From Elusimicrobiales bacterium (lineage in GTDB: Bacteria; Elusimicrobiota; Elusimicrobia; Elusimicrobiales; UBA9959), in contig JAQTOU010000002.1 in NCBI GenBank assembly GCA_028713125.1, positions 1 to 64,000 on the forward strand: a DNA stretch of 64,000 nt, given 5' to 3'. The position numbers were made by a program, and so were the translations under genes. The notes under the pieces are model-generated. The model saw only the letters and a list, made by a program, of their open reading frames with translations. It ran no database searches and was not told the DNA's origin. This document shows positions 15,083 through 22,522 of this stretch, in pieces (within the stretch, counting starts at the first letter, position 1; every line of letters begins with the position of its first letter).

Positions 15083-15429
15083 AGGGTATTCTGCCAGGGG
15101 CCCGCATTGGTGACGTTCCGGAAGCCGAGGCCTTTCAAGATGCCGACAGCTATGCCGCTGCGCGCCCCGGAGGCGCAGCAGAGGACCACCGGCTTGGTTT
15201 TGTCCAGTTTCGCCGCCCCTTTTGCCAGCATATCCAGCGGTATGTTGATGCTGCCCGGCCGGCTGCCGGCGGCGAACTCGGCCGGCGAGCGCACGTCCAC
15301 TATCACCGCGCCCTCCGCGGCCAGCCCGGGCAGCTTCCCCCGCACGGCCTTGAATCTGAAATAACGGAATACCAGGAAGGCGACGGCGCCCGCCGGGAGG
15401 ATATACGGCTGCATGGTTTCCAGGGTCAT
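15079..15429 (-). CDS. Membrane-anchored rhodanese-like sulfurtransferase
   Basis: The 116-aa product has an N-terminal membrane segment (residues 8-22) and a rhodanese domain. The domain shows VIVDVRSPAEFAAGSRPGSINIP and the active-site loop CCASGARS, with the catalytic Cys in the CxxGxR context, then GFRNVTNAGPWQNTL. Rhodaneses carry sulfur on a persulfide Cys. The positively charged side (RYFRFKAVRG) follows the helix, so the domain is cytoplasmic. It is convergent with the gene at 14609 and shares four bases with it. Confidence 0.88.
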   Translation of the reverse strand: MTLETMQPYILPAGAVAFLVFRYFRFKAVRGKLPGLAAEGAVIVDVRSPAEFAAGSRPGSINIPLDMLAKGAAKLDKTKPVVLCCASGARSGIAVGILKGLGFRNVTNAGPWQNTL

Positions 15430-15481
15430 GTTATGCGTCCTTGCTCCGGTCTGATTTAACTTTCATTATTTAGATGCAATA

Positions 15482-15525
15482 AGCCGCCAAAAGTTTCAGC
15501 TCCAGGCGGTTTTGTTTTGTAGAAT
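15482..15525 (+). repeat. Terminator-promoter module, short divergent copy
   Basis: The stem AGCCGCC/GGCGGTT is interrupted by a 16-base loop and followed by TTTGTTTTG and TAGAAT (15520-15525). It lies between divergent genes, with a GTG start 6 bases after the hexamer. Confidence 0.75.
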
Positions 15526-15531
15526 TTGGGG

Positions 15532-15927
15532 GTGCGGTATTGGCTGGAAGCGGGGAGAGAGCGGCTTATAAGCGTCCGGGAGATGAAAATGAAAATATCA
15601 TACGAGGAAAACTACCGGCTGCTCGAGCAAGTCGCGGACCTGGTGGCCGGGACCATGACGATAGTGAAAAAAGAATTCGAGCAGGACGACGAGATCTTCA
15701 AGAAAGAGGTCAGCGAGTATATCGACCGCCTCGGCGAAGTGGCGGCTGTGTTCGAGAACGAGCCGGCCAATTCGAACATCCTGCGGGCCCGCTTCCCCGG
15801 CGCCGCTTCCTTCTTCGTGGAGACGCAGCACCGGCCCGGCGCCCCGCGTCTCGCGCCCGGCATAATCCGCATACAGGATTTCCGGAAAAAGGGCGGGGAC
15901 CGGAAGCCGGGGCGTAATCGTCCCTAA
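15532..15927 (+). CDS. Small soluble helical protein, unknown
   Basis: The 131-aa product is mostly helical in its first 90 residues with a heptad-like distribution (YRLLEQVADLVAGTMTIVKKEFEQDDEIFKKEVSEYIDRLGEVAAVF). A basic, Pro/Gly-rich tail follows. I recognise no family. The start is uncertain: GTG at 15532 lies 6 bases after TAGAAT as in other leaderless genes, while ATG codons at 15583 and 15589 follow a GGGAG. It precedes the kinase gene by 28 bases and may share its transcript. Confidence 0.55.
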   Translation: MRYWLEAGRERLISVREMKMKISYEENYRLLEQVADLVAGTMTIVKKEFEQDDEIFKKEVSEYIDRLGEVAAVFENEPANSNILRARFPGAASFFVETQHRPGAPRLAPGIIRIQDFRKKGGDRKPGRNRP

Positions 15928-15955
15928 CTTGCCTCCTCCCGGATCTTAACCAGCT

Positions 15956-17368
15956 ATGCTGCCTAAAGAGATAGAATCCGTAGTCTATATATTGCTGATG
16001 ACGCTCATCGCTACCCTGGCGATATTCATATACTTCCTCAAGAACTCGGTAAACAATAAAAAAAGAAACCGGCCCGGCCCGCCGCCGGCCTCCGTTCCGG
16101 AACAGGCCCCCGCCGTCGAAGCCGCGCAGCCAGCCGATGTCCTTGCCCGGGCAAAGACGCTGTTCTCCGACGGCTCGTTCGGCGAAGTTCCGGAGGAGCT
16201 GAAGAAAATACCGAGGGCCCGGTGGAGCGAGGCGGAGTGTTCCCTGGCGCTAAGGGCAAGCCTGCGCCGGCGCGACTTCCCGTACGCCAGGGAGCTGTTC
16301 GAATGGGCCGAGAGCCGGGCTTGGCTTCGCGATTCGGCGCTTCTGCAGTATCTTTTCGCCATTACCTGCGAGCGGGCCGGCAATGCAAAACGCGCGGCCG
16401 CCCTGTATGACAAACTGCTCCGGATAAACGGCAGCTACCAGGATTGCGAGGCGCGCCTGCGCAGCCTGCGGCGCCTGCCCGCCGAGGACGCGCGCACCAT
16501 GTCCGCCTATTTTAAGACCACCGGCAGGGGCCGGCCGGAGGAAGGCCCGGACCGCCAGCCGCGCAAGGCCGCCCCGGTACTGAAGGAGGTGGCGGGGCGG
16601 TTCACTATCCTCGGCCTTTTGGGCGTCGGCGGCAGCGGCGTGGTTTTCCTGGCGAAGGACAAGTCGCGGGGCCGCCTGGTGGCGCTGAAACGGATGAGCC
16701 AGGAGATAGCCCGTGACCCGGAGGACAGGGCCCTCTTCCTTGCGGAGGCAAAAACTCTTTCGGAGCTCCGGCATCCGCGCATCGTGGAATTTTACGAGGC
16801 CGTAGAGTCCGGGGAGGACGTTTACCTGGTGCTCGAGTATATCGATTGGGAAACCCTCCAGACCGTATTGGCGCTCAGGGGCCGGCTTACGCCCGGAGAA
16901 GTTGTCCCCATCCTGAAGGCGGTTGCCGAGGCGCTGGCCTTCGCGCATGAAAAAAAGGTCATACACCGCGATCTCAAGCCCGGGAATATAGTTTCGGGGC
17001 CGAAGAATTTCGTCAAGGTGATGGATTTCGGTATAGCCCGCCATTTCGACCAGGACGCCGCGGCTATCCAGGAAGTGGACGTTGTCGGAACCCCCGCCTA
17101 CATGGCGCCGGAACAGCATGCCGGAGTGACCACCCCGCTTTCCGATATTTATTCCTTCGGGGTGACGGCCTATACCCTCGTTACGGGCCGGCTGCCTTTC
17201 GCCGGGCCTTCCTCGCTCTATTACAGCCAGAAAATGGAGCGCGATTACCCGAAGCTGCCGGACGAACTGCCCGCCGGCCTGCGCGAGCTCATCGACCGCT
17301 GCCTGATGTTCGATCCCGGCAAGCGTCCCGCCGGCGCCGCCGCCCTGCTGCGGATGCTGTCGCAGTAA
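15956..17368 (+). CDS. Membrane-anchored Hanks-type Ser/Thr protein kinase
   Basis: The 470-aa protein has a membrane helix at residues 9-28, a Pro-rich linker, a helical TPR-like region (about 60-175) and a C-terminal kinase domain (about 214-468). Every key residue is present: G-loop GVGGSG (223-228), Lys245 in VALKRM, Glu264, the HRD loop HRDLKPGN (337-344), DFG (357-359) and APE (384-386). It should be an active eukaryote-like kinase that phosphorylates Ser/Thr. The reversed order, with the membrane helix before the kinase, differs from PknB-type proteins whose kinase is N-terminal. Its sensor would then be the helical region. No phosphatase is adjacent. Confidence 0.92.
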   Translation: MLPKEIESVVYILLMTLIATLAIFIYFLKNSVNNKKRNRPGPPPASVPEQAPAVEAAQPADVLARAKTLFSDGSFGEVPEELKKIPRARWSEAECSLALRASLRRRDFPYARELFEWAESRAWLRDSALLQYLFAITCERAGNAKRAAALYDKLLRINGSYQDCEARLRSLRRLPAEDARTMSAYFKTTGRGRPEEGPDRQPRKAAPVLKEVAGRFTILGLLGVGGSGVVFLAKDKSRGRLVALKRMSQEIARDPEDRALFLAEAKTLSELRHPRIVEFYEAVESGEDVYLVLEYIDWETLQTVLALRGRLTPGEVVPILKAVAEALAFAHEKKVIHRDLKPGNIVSGPKNFVKVMDFGIARHFDQDAAAIQEVDVVGTPAYMAPEQHAGVTTPLSDIYSFGVTAYTLVTGRLPFAGPSSLYYSQKMERDYPKLPDELPAGLRELIDRCLMFDPGKRPAGAAALLRMLSQ

Positions 17369-17456
17369 GGGGAATAATTACGCTGAAGACGAAACAACTA
17401 TTTATTGAAGTCAAGCGGAACCTCCGGGGAAGCCCGGCGGTTTTGTTTTGTAGAAT
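17369..17456 (+). repeat. Dispersed terminator-promoter module, full-length copy
   Basis: It runs from the kinase stop codon through ACGCTGAAGACGAAACAACTATTTATT (degenerate head and AT-rich part). The terminator stem CCTCCGGG-GAAG-CCCGGCGG, TTTTGTTTTG and TAGAAT (17451-17456) follow. The next ATG is 7 bases further on. Confidence 0.88.
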
Positions 17457-17463
17457 TTGAAGC

Positions 17464-18525
17464 ATGGAAGAGCTGCGGAAATTGCGCGGGGTGGCGGCGG
17501 CGCGCTCGCTGTTCGAGGCGGGCACGCTGCAGCGGGCGGTGGACAGGCTGGGGTTCGTGCAGGCTGACCCCATCCGCTCGCCGGCGCGCGCGCAGGACCT
17601 GATCTTGCGCCACCGGGTGGCCGGCTACCGGGCCGGGGACCTGGAGCGCCTCTACCCGCGGCTCGACGCGGAAGAGGATTATCTTTACGCCTACGGTTTC
17701 GTGTCGCGCGGGGTGTGGCGGCTGCTGCACCCGCGCGGCGGCGGCAAGCCGGGAGCTTTTGAGGGGAAGGTGCTGGCGGCGGTGACCGGTTTGGGCGAGG
17801 CGCACCCGGGCGAGCTGGAGAAGCATTTAGGTGCCCGGCGCGTGACCAATGCCTGGGGCGGCCTGTCGAAGGCCACTACGCAGGCGCTGGACTGGCTTCA
17901 CTACCGCGGCCTCCTTCGGGTGGCCCGGCGCGAGGGCGGCGTGCGCGTGTTCGCCCCGGCGCGGCAGGCGCCCGACCCGCTGCCCGCGCGGCAGCGGATG
18001 CGCGAGCGAGTCCTGGCGCTGGTGAATATTTTGGCCCCGGTGCCGCTGCGGCAGCTGCGGGCTATGGCCGCGCGGCCGCTGAGCAGGTATTTCCCTGGCC
18101 TGGGGACGGCGCCCGCTTTCCTGGCTTCTATGATAAAGGAAGGGGAGCTCGCGGTAGTGAAAGCCGGCGGCGCGGACTATGTGCTGCCGCCCGGGTGCGA
18201 TCTTTCCGCGGAGGCTCCGCGCAAGGTCAGGTTCCTGGCCCCGTTCGACCCGCTGGTCTGGGACAGGGCCCGCTTCGAGCATTTCTGGGGCTGGGCTTAC
18301 CGTTTCGAGGCCTACACCCCGGCGGCAAAGCGCTTGCGCGGTTATTACGCCATGCCTTTATTGTGGGGCGACGAGGTAATAGGCTGGGCTAATGCCGCGG
18401 TGACCGAGGGGTCGCTGCGCGTGGAAACCGGTTTCGCACGCCCGCGCCCGGCCGGCGCCGCTTTCCGGCGCGAGCTGGACGCCGAGCAGGCCCGCCTGGC
18501 CGCTTTCCTGGGCGCCAGGCTTTAA
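17464..18525 (+). CDS. YcaQ/AlkZ-family winged-helix DNA glycosylase
   Basis: The 353-aa protein matches the HTH_42/YcaQ family of DNA glycosylases that remove bulky or crosslinked bases: an N-terminal GFVQADPIRSPARAQDLIL. The QAD triad corresponds to the catalytic QxQ/QxD motif. The C-terminal signature is PFDPLVWDRARFEHFWGWAYRFEAY followed by TPAAKRLRGYYAMPLLW. YcaQ proteins are ~400 aa, so this one is slightly short. It is cytosolic and probably active in repair of interstrand crosslinks or alkyl adducts. It is transcribed alone, leaderless, with TAGAAT ending 7 bases before the ATG. The codon use here is especially GC-rich. Confidence 0.9.
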   Translation: MEELRKLRGVAAARSLFEAGTLQRAVDRLGFVQADPIRSPARAQDLILRHRVAGYRAGDLERLYPRLDAEEDYLYAYGFVSRGVWRLLHPRGGGKPGAFEGKVLAAVTGLGEAHPGELEKHLGARRVTNAWGGLSKATTQALDWLHYRGLLRVARREGGVRVFAPARQAPDPLPARQRMRERVLALVNILAPVPLRQLRAMAARPLSRYFPGLGTAPAFLASMIKEGELAVVKAGGADYVLPPGCDLSAEAPRKVRFLAPFDPLVWDRARFEHFWGWAYRFEAYTPAAKRLRGYYAMPLLWGDEVIGWANAAVTEGSLRVETGFARPRPAGAAFRRELDAEQARLAAFLGARL

Positions 18526-18604
18526 AAATAAAAAGGCCGGCGGTTTTTTTGCGGCGGGGAACGTGGAGATTATTTTAGTATGAAAAGTTAAGGAGAAAGT
18601 GTTT

Positions 18605-19117
18605 ATGTCTAAAAAAAGCGTGGTTATCACCGTGGTCCTGCTCCTGCTCGCCGCGGCTTTCCGGGCGGGAATGTTCTACCGGGAGCGCTCTCCCTCGCAG
18701 GCTTACGAGCTGACGGACGTGCTGGTAGCCAGGGTGGACCTGCCGGCGAGGACCGTCCTGAAAGAGGAACTGGTAGAGACGATGCGGCTGCCGAGGCATT
18801 ATATGCAGCAGGACGCCTATGAGATGCGCAGCATGTCAGATATCAGGCTTATCAATAATTTGGTGACGCTGGTGAGGATCCCCAAGGGCAACCAGATCAC
18901 GCAGTCCTCCCTTGACGCAGGCGGCCCGAAGGCGGCCGCGGACTCCGGGGTCCCTCCCTCGCAGCGGCATTACCTGGAAGGCGTAAAATATTTCCAGAAC
19001 GCCAACTATGAACAGGCGCGCAAAGAATGGAAGACAGCCATGAAGATGGATCCGTCCAATACCGAGGCCGCCGCCGGCCTTAAACGGATAGAACAGATAC
19101 TCGCAGGAAGCAAGTAA
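18605..19117 (+). CDS. Membrane-anchored SAF-domain (CpaB N-terminal-like) and TPR protein
   Basis: The 170-aa protein has a membrane helix (residues 5-22) and a SAF domain of the CpaB type (DVLVARVDLPARTVLKEELVETMRLP, then NNLVTLVRIPKGNQITQSSLDAGG). A C-terminal TPR-like pair contains YLEGVKYFQNANYEQARKEWKTAMKMDPSN. In CpaB the SAF part is followed by the RcpC domain; here a TPR replaces it and a lone RcpC-like domain is found at 14609. This suggests a split CpaB-like system in pilus or envelope assembly. Start ATG 18605 has AGGAGA with an 8-base spacer; a GTG at 18599 is less suitable. Confidence 0.72.
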   Translation: MSKKSVVITVVLLLLAAAFRAGMFYRERSPSQAYELTDVLVARVDLPARTVLKEELVETMRLPRHYMQQDAYEMRSMSDIRLINNLVTLVRIPKGNQITQSSLDAGGPKAAADSGVPPSQRHYLEGVKYFQNANYEQARKEWKTAMKMDPSNTEAAAGLKRIEQILAGSK

Positions 19118-19215
19118 AGCGCAGGCGGGGGAAGCTTAGGCGGCGCGCCATGAGCGGTAACAAGGGCGGGCGGGCAAAATGATAATATAGGCTGGCGGAT
19201 AAAAAGGAGAACCTT

Positions 19216-19890
19216 ATGAAGAAATATTTTATTTTAGCGGCTGCGGTCGCGGTCCTGGCGGGAGGCGTTTTCGCCCAGGAGGAAAAAGCGGCGGGACCCC
19301 GGCCTTTCAAGGGGCAGGGCGTGGCGATGGGCCCCATTTCGGCGATCGACCGGGCCAAAAACGAAATAACCATCGGCAATGACATTATAAAAGTCAAACC
19401 TGCGGACATCGCCAGGCTGAAAGTGGGGGATGACGTAACGGTGAACGTTATTAAGGGGAAGGCCACGGTGAGAAAGGCCGGCGAAAAAAAAGGCCCTCAG
19501 CCTTTCGGCGGCTACGGCGTGGCGATGGGGCCCATTTCGGCTATAGACGCGGCCAGGAACGAGATCGTGCTGGGCGATAATATTATAAAGCTCTCGCCAA
19601 AGGACATCGCCGCCCTGAAAGTGGGGGACGACGTAACGGTGAACGTGAAGAAAGGTAAGACCACCGTGAGAAAGGCCGGCGAGCCGGCGCCCCTGGAGCG
19701 GTTCGAAGGTTCGAGCGGCGTGGCGATGGGGCCGGTCTCGGCTATAGACGCGGCCAAGAACGAGATCGTCCTGGGCAATAATATTATAAAGCTCTCGCCA
19801 AAGGACATAGCCGCGCTTAAGGTAGGGGACGACGTTACTATCTCCCTCAAGAACAATAAATGCACGGTGGTGAAAGGCGCGGCAAAATAG
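19216..19890 (+). CDS. Secreted protein of three tandem ~60-aa repeats
   Basis: The 224-aa product has a signal peptide (ending VFAQ, residue ~21) and then three nearly identical units. Each has the order G-VAMGP-SAID--KNEI--G-(D/N)IIK--P-DIA-LKVGDDVTV-----K--V-KAG. The last two units match at almost every position of their core. The pattern of alternating strands suggests an OB-like small barrel in each unit. The DNA of units two and three is also closely similar, so the duplication is recent or maintained by recombination. No known family is recognised. Shine-Dalgarno AAGGAGA precedes the start. Confidence 0.75.
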   Translation: MKKYFILAAAVAVLAGGVFAQEEKAAGPRPFKGQGVAMGPISAIDRAKNEITIGNDIIKVKPADIARLKVGDDVTVNVIKGKATVRKAGEKKGPQPFGGYGVAMGPISAIDAARNEIVLGDNIIKLSPKDIAALKVGDDVTVNVKKGKTTVRKAGEPAPLERFEGSSGVAMGPVSAIDAAKNEIVLGNNIIKLSPKDIAALKVGDDVTISLKNNKCTVVKGAAK

Positions 19891-19977
19891 CGCGCCAGGA
19901 CGCCGGGAAGCGTTCAAGCCGCCATTAAAAAGGTGAAAGGCTCCTGGAGCCTTTTTCTAGAGCCTTTTTCTATTTGG

Positions 19978-20655
19978 ATGCTTAAAAAAACCGATCTTTC
20001 AAAAGAGGCACAAAGCGCCAACCGCGAGGAGTGCTATGCCTGCTACCGGGCGAAGAAGAACTGCTTGTGCGGCAGCATAAAACCTTTCTCCACCAGGATG
20101 CGCTTCGTGATCCTCATGCATACCAAGGAAGCCCGGAGACAAAAAACCGGGACGGCCCGGCTCGCGAAATTATGTTTGAATAACTCCGAGCTTTTAATCG
20201 GGACCGATTTTACGCTGGATGAGCGGGTTAATTCCCTGCTCCGGGACCCCTCCTACAGCCCTTTCGTCCTGTACCCGGGGCCAAAAGCCGTGAATTTTAA
20301 AACTTTAGGGAAGGAGCTCCTCCCGGAAGGAAAAACCCTCCTGGTCTTCGTTATAGACGGGACCTGGCTCTGCGCAAAGAGACTTTTGAACAGAAGCCGG
20401 AACATCAGCGCCCTGCCCCGCATCTCTTTTTCCCGCGGTTATACCTCCCAGTTCGCGATCAAGAAACAGCCCATGGAGCACTGCGTTTCTACCATCGAGG
20501 CCCTTTATTATTTATGCGGAGAGGCCGAAGAAGCCGGCTATGAAAAGCTGGGCGGGCGAAGCGGGAACCTGATGGACGTTTTTAAAAAGCTGGTCGAGAG
20601 CCAGCTGGGTTATTCAAGGGGGAAAGGCAAAAGGGGGAGCGGGCTGAGGTCCTGA
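19978..20655 (+). CDS. DTW-domain protein (tRNA-uridine aminocarboxypropyltransferase family)
   Basis: The 225-aa protein shows the DTW-family layout: four Cys in CYACYRAKKNCLCG at about residue 21-34 for a structural zinc, the strand MRFVILMHTKEARRQKTGTARL, and the DGTW motif within VIDGTWLCAKRLL. It ends FAIKKQPMEHCVSTIEALYYL. Members TapT/DTWD add an aminocarboxypropyl group from SAM to U20 or U47 of tRNA. The start at 19978 is chosen because a GTG-initiated extension at 19933 would be read through an mRNA hairpin-plus-T-run region. It is therefore the last unit of the region before the convergent rlmN gene. Confidence 0.88.
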   Translation: MLKKTDLSKEAQSANREECYACYRAKKNCLCGSIKPFSTRMRFVILMHTKEARRQKTGTARLAKLCLNNSELLIGTDFTLDERVNSLLRDPSYSPFVLYPGPKAVNFKTLGKELLPEGKTLLVFVIDGTWLCAKRLLNRSRNISALPRISFSRGYTSQFAIKKQPMEHCVSTIEALYYLCGEAEEAGYEKLGGRSGNLMDVFKKLVESQLGYSRGKGKRGSGLRS

Positions 20656-20673
20656 GATCCGATATCCATGCGC

Positions 20674-20704
20674 GGAACCGCCGGGAAAGCCCGGCGGTTT
20701 TATT
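20674..20704. terminator. Bidirectional terminator (module hairpin) between convergent genes
   Basis: The stem AACCGCCGGG...CCCGGCGGTT has TTTTATTT on the plus side and a weaker T-run on the minus side. It lies between the DTW gene and rlmN. This module copy has no TAGAAT hexamer. Confidence 0.82.
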
Positions 20705-21719
20705 TCAGGCCGGTTCCCGCGGCAAGCTGGCCGCAGGCGGCGGCTATGTCCGCGCCTTTTTCCTGCCGCAGGTAGACGAGCACTCCGGCGTCCAGGAGTT
20801 CCCGCTGGAACTCTTTTATGCGCGGCGAGGCGGCGCCGGGGCCGCCCGGCGGGTTGTAGGGGATCAAATTGAGGCGGCAGGGTATGCCTTCTATCAGTTT
20901 GGCGAGCAGCGCGGAATCGGACGGGCGGTCGTTCACGCCGGGCAGCAGGATGTATTCAAGCATGACGAGGGCCTTCCGCGCCCGGCAGTATTCCCTTACG
21001 GCGGCGAGCACGCGCTTCAGCGGGTAAGCTTTCTCCATGGGCGCGAGGCGCGCGCGCAGTTCCGGGTCCGCCGCCACCAGCGAGACGGCCAGCCTTATCC
21101 GGAGGTCGGATCCTGTCAGCTCCTCTATCACCGGGATGACGCCCACCGTGGAGACCGTCATCTTGGCCTGCGGGAAATGCCGGCCGCGGCTGTCGGAAAG
21201 TATCAGGATGGCTCTCTTGACGTTCTCCCAGTTCAGGAAAGGCTCGCCCATGCCCATGAAAACCAGGCTCTTCAGGTCCGCGGCCTCGCTCCGGCAGGCC
21301 TCGAACTGGGCTACTATTTCGGCCGGGTCAAGCGAGCGCTTGAGCCCCAAAGTCCCGGTGGCGCAGAAGGTGCAGCCGCAGGAGCAGCCGGACTGGGAGG
21401 AGAGGCAGGCGGTATCGCGGCCTTTGGCAGGCAGAACCACGCATTCTGCGGGCGCGTCCCCGGAGAACCGGAAGAGCAGCTTCTTAGTCCCGTCCCCCGC
21501 GACCAGCTTGCGCTCCGGGAGCTGTAGCGGCCGCAGCGAGAAAGCGCGGCCCAGCGCCCGACAGACGCGCTCCGGCACGTTCGGCAGGAGCGCCAGGTCC
21601 GTAGCGCCGCGGCGGTGCACGGCCATAAAGACCGCGCCCGCGTTCCCGGGTTTCTCTCCCAGGCTCACAAGCGCCGCCGCTATCTCCGCGCGGGTCAAAC
21701 CCCGCAGGTCGGTTTCCAT
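20700..21719 (-). CDS. rlmN: Dual-specificity 23S rRNA/tRNA adenine-C2 methyltransferase RlmN
   Basis: The 339-aa protein is a radical-SAM methyltransferase. The cluster motif CSCGCTFC contains C112, C116 and C119 (CX3CX2C). MGMGEPFLNWENV follows, and the C-terminal ADIAAACGQLA holds the second catalytic Cys. RlmN methylates A2503 of 23S rRNA and A37 of some tRNAs. Its length is slightly below the usual 350-400 aa. Its ATG shares a base with the stop codon of the histidine kinase gene (TGATG), so the two are translationally coupled, an unusual pairing. Confidence 0.95.
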   Translation of the reverse strand: METDLRGLTRAEIAAALVSLGEKPGNAGAVFMAVHRRGATDLALLPNVPERVCRALGRAFSLRPLQLPERKLVAGDGTKKLLFRFSGDAPAECVVLPAKGRDTACLSSQSGCSCGCTFCATGTLGLKRSLDPAEIVAQFEACRSEAADLKSLVFMGMGEPFLNWENVKRAILILSDSRGRHFPQAKMTVSTVGVIPVIEELTGSDLRIRLAVSLVAADPELRARLAPMEKAYPLKRVLAAVREYCRARKALVMLEYILLPGVNDRPSDSALLAKLIEGIPCRLNLIPYNPPGGPGAASPRIKEFQRELLDAGVLVYLRQEKGADIAAACGQLAAGTGLK

Positions 21720-22411
21720 CAGGATGTTTTATTCGGGAGCAAAGGCAGGGACAAAGTGACTTTGGCGCCGCTCGGGGCGGCGTTCTGCGCGCTGGCGGCG
21801 CCGCCCTGCTGCTCCAGGAGCTTGCGCGCGATGGTAAGGCCGAGCCCGACGCCGCGCGGCTTGGTGGTGAAGAAGGGCTCGAAGACTTTCTCTCCGTCGC
21901 CGCCCGGAAACCCGGGGCCGGTGTCGGTGACGGTCAGGAGAGCGCTGGCGGCGTCGTGAGAAGCCTCTATGGTCACGGTTCCGCCTTCCGGCATGGCCTG
22001 CACCGAATTGTCGAGCACGCAGCGGAGCGCGCGGGAAACGGCTTCCATGTCCGCGTTAACACAGGGGTCAGAGGGGTCGGGGACGGCTTTTACCGTGATG
22101 GAAGACGGGAACGGGTAAGCTCCGGTCAGGTCCTTGATGGCGGAGTTCACCGAGGAGGGCGCGCAGTGCAGTTCCTTCGTATGGGTGAAAGCGAGGATCT
22201 GGTCTATAACTTCGTTGCTGTGCTTCACCTCTCCCTCGATTATCCCTAAATGTTTCGCTACCTTCGGGTCGACGGGCGCGCCGCCGGCGTTCAGTTTGGT
22301 CTTGATGAAATAAATCGAATTGGAGATGATAGCCAGGGGATTGCGTATTTCGTGGCTGGTCACGCTGGACATCCGCTTCAGAAGATCAGGTTTTTGTTCA
22401 TTATTGTTCAT
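21719..22411 (-). CDS. Soluble orphan histidine kinase
   Basis: The 230-aa protein lacks any sensor or membrane segment. It begins directly with the dimerisation helix containing the phospho-acceptor His20 in VTSHEIRNPLAII. The ATPase domain follows: N-box LRCVLDNSVQAM, G1 DTGPGFPGG and G2 GVGLGLTIARKLLEQQ. These mark a normal HATPase. The start at 22411 is supported by the usual N-terminal order; upstream codons have no conserved features. No response regulator is beside it. It ends on the start codon of rlmN and the two appear to form one transcription unit. Confidence 0.88.
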   Translation of the reverse strand: MNNNEQKPDLLKRMSSVTSHEIRNPLAIISNSIYFIKTKLNAGGAPVDPKVAKHLGIIEGEVKHSNEVIDQILAFTHTKELHCAPSSVNSAIKDLTGAYPFPSSITVKAVPDPSDPCVNADMEAVSRALRCVLDNSVQAMPEGGTVTIEASHDAASALLTVTDTGPGFPGGDGEKVFEPFFTTKPRGVGLGLTIARKLLEQQGGAASAQNAAPSGAKVTLSLPLLPNKTS

Positions 22412-22485
22412 AAACGCCTTATGCTGCCCGCCTTGATAAAAGTTTAGCAAAAACCGGGCCGGGCGGTTTAGTTCCCCGGCTTCCG

Positions 22486-22515
22486 TTGACAAACGGCTTT
22501 TATATAGCCTAAACT
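22486..22515 (+). promoter_or_regulatory. Sigma-70-type promoter, leaderless
   Basis: TTGACA (22486-22491), an 18-base spacer and TAAACT (22510-22515) lie 7 bases before the ATG at 22523. This has one of the best -35 matches among the leaderless promoters, and TAAACT recurs at 47134 and on the minus strand at 32514. Confidence 0.78.
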
Positions 22516-22522
22516 AAAAATC

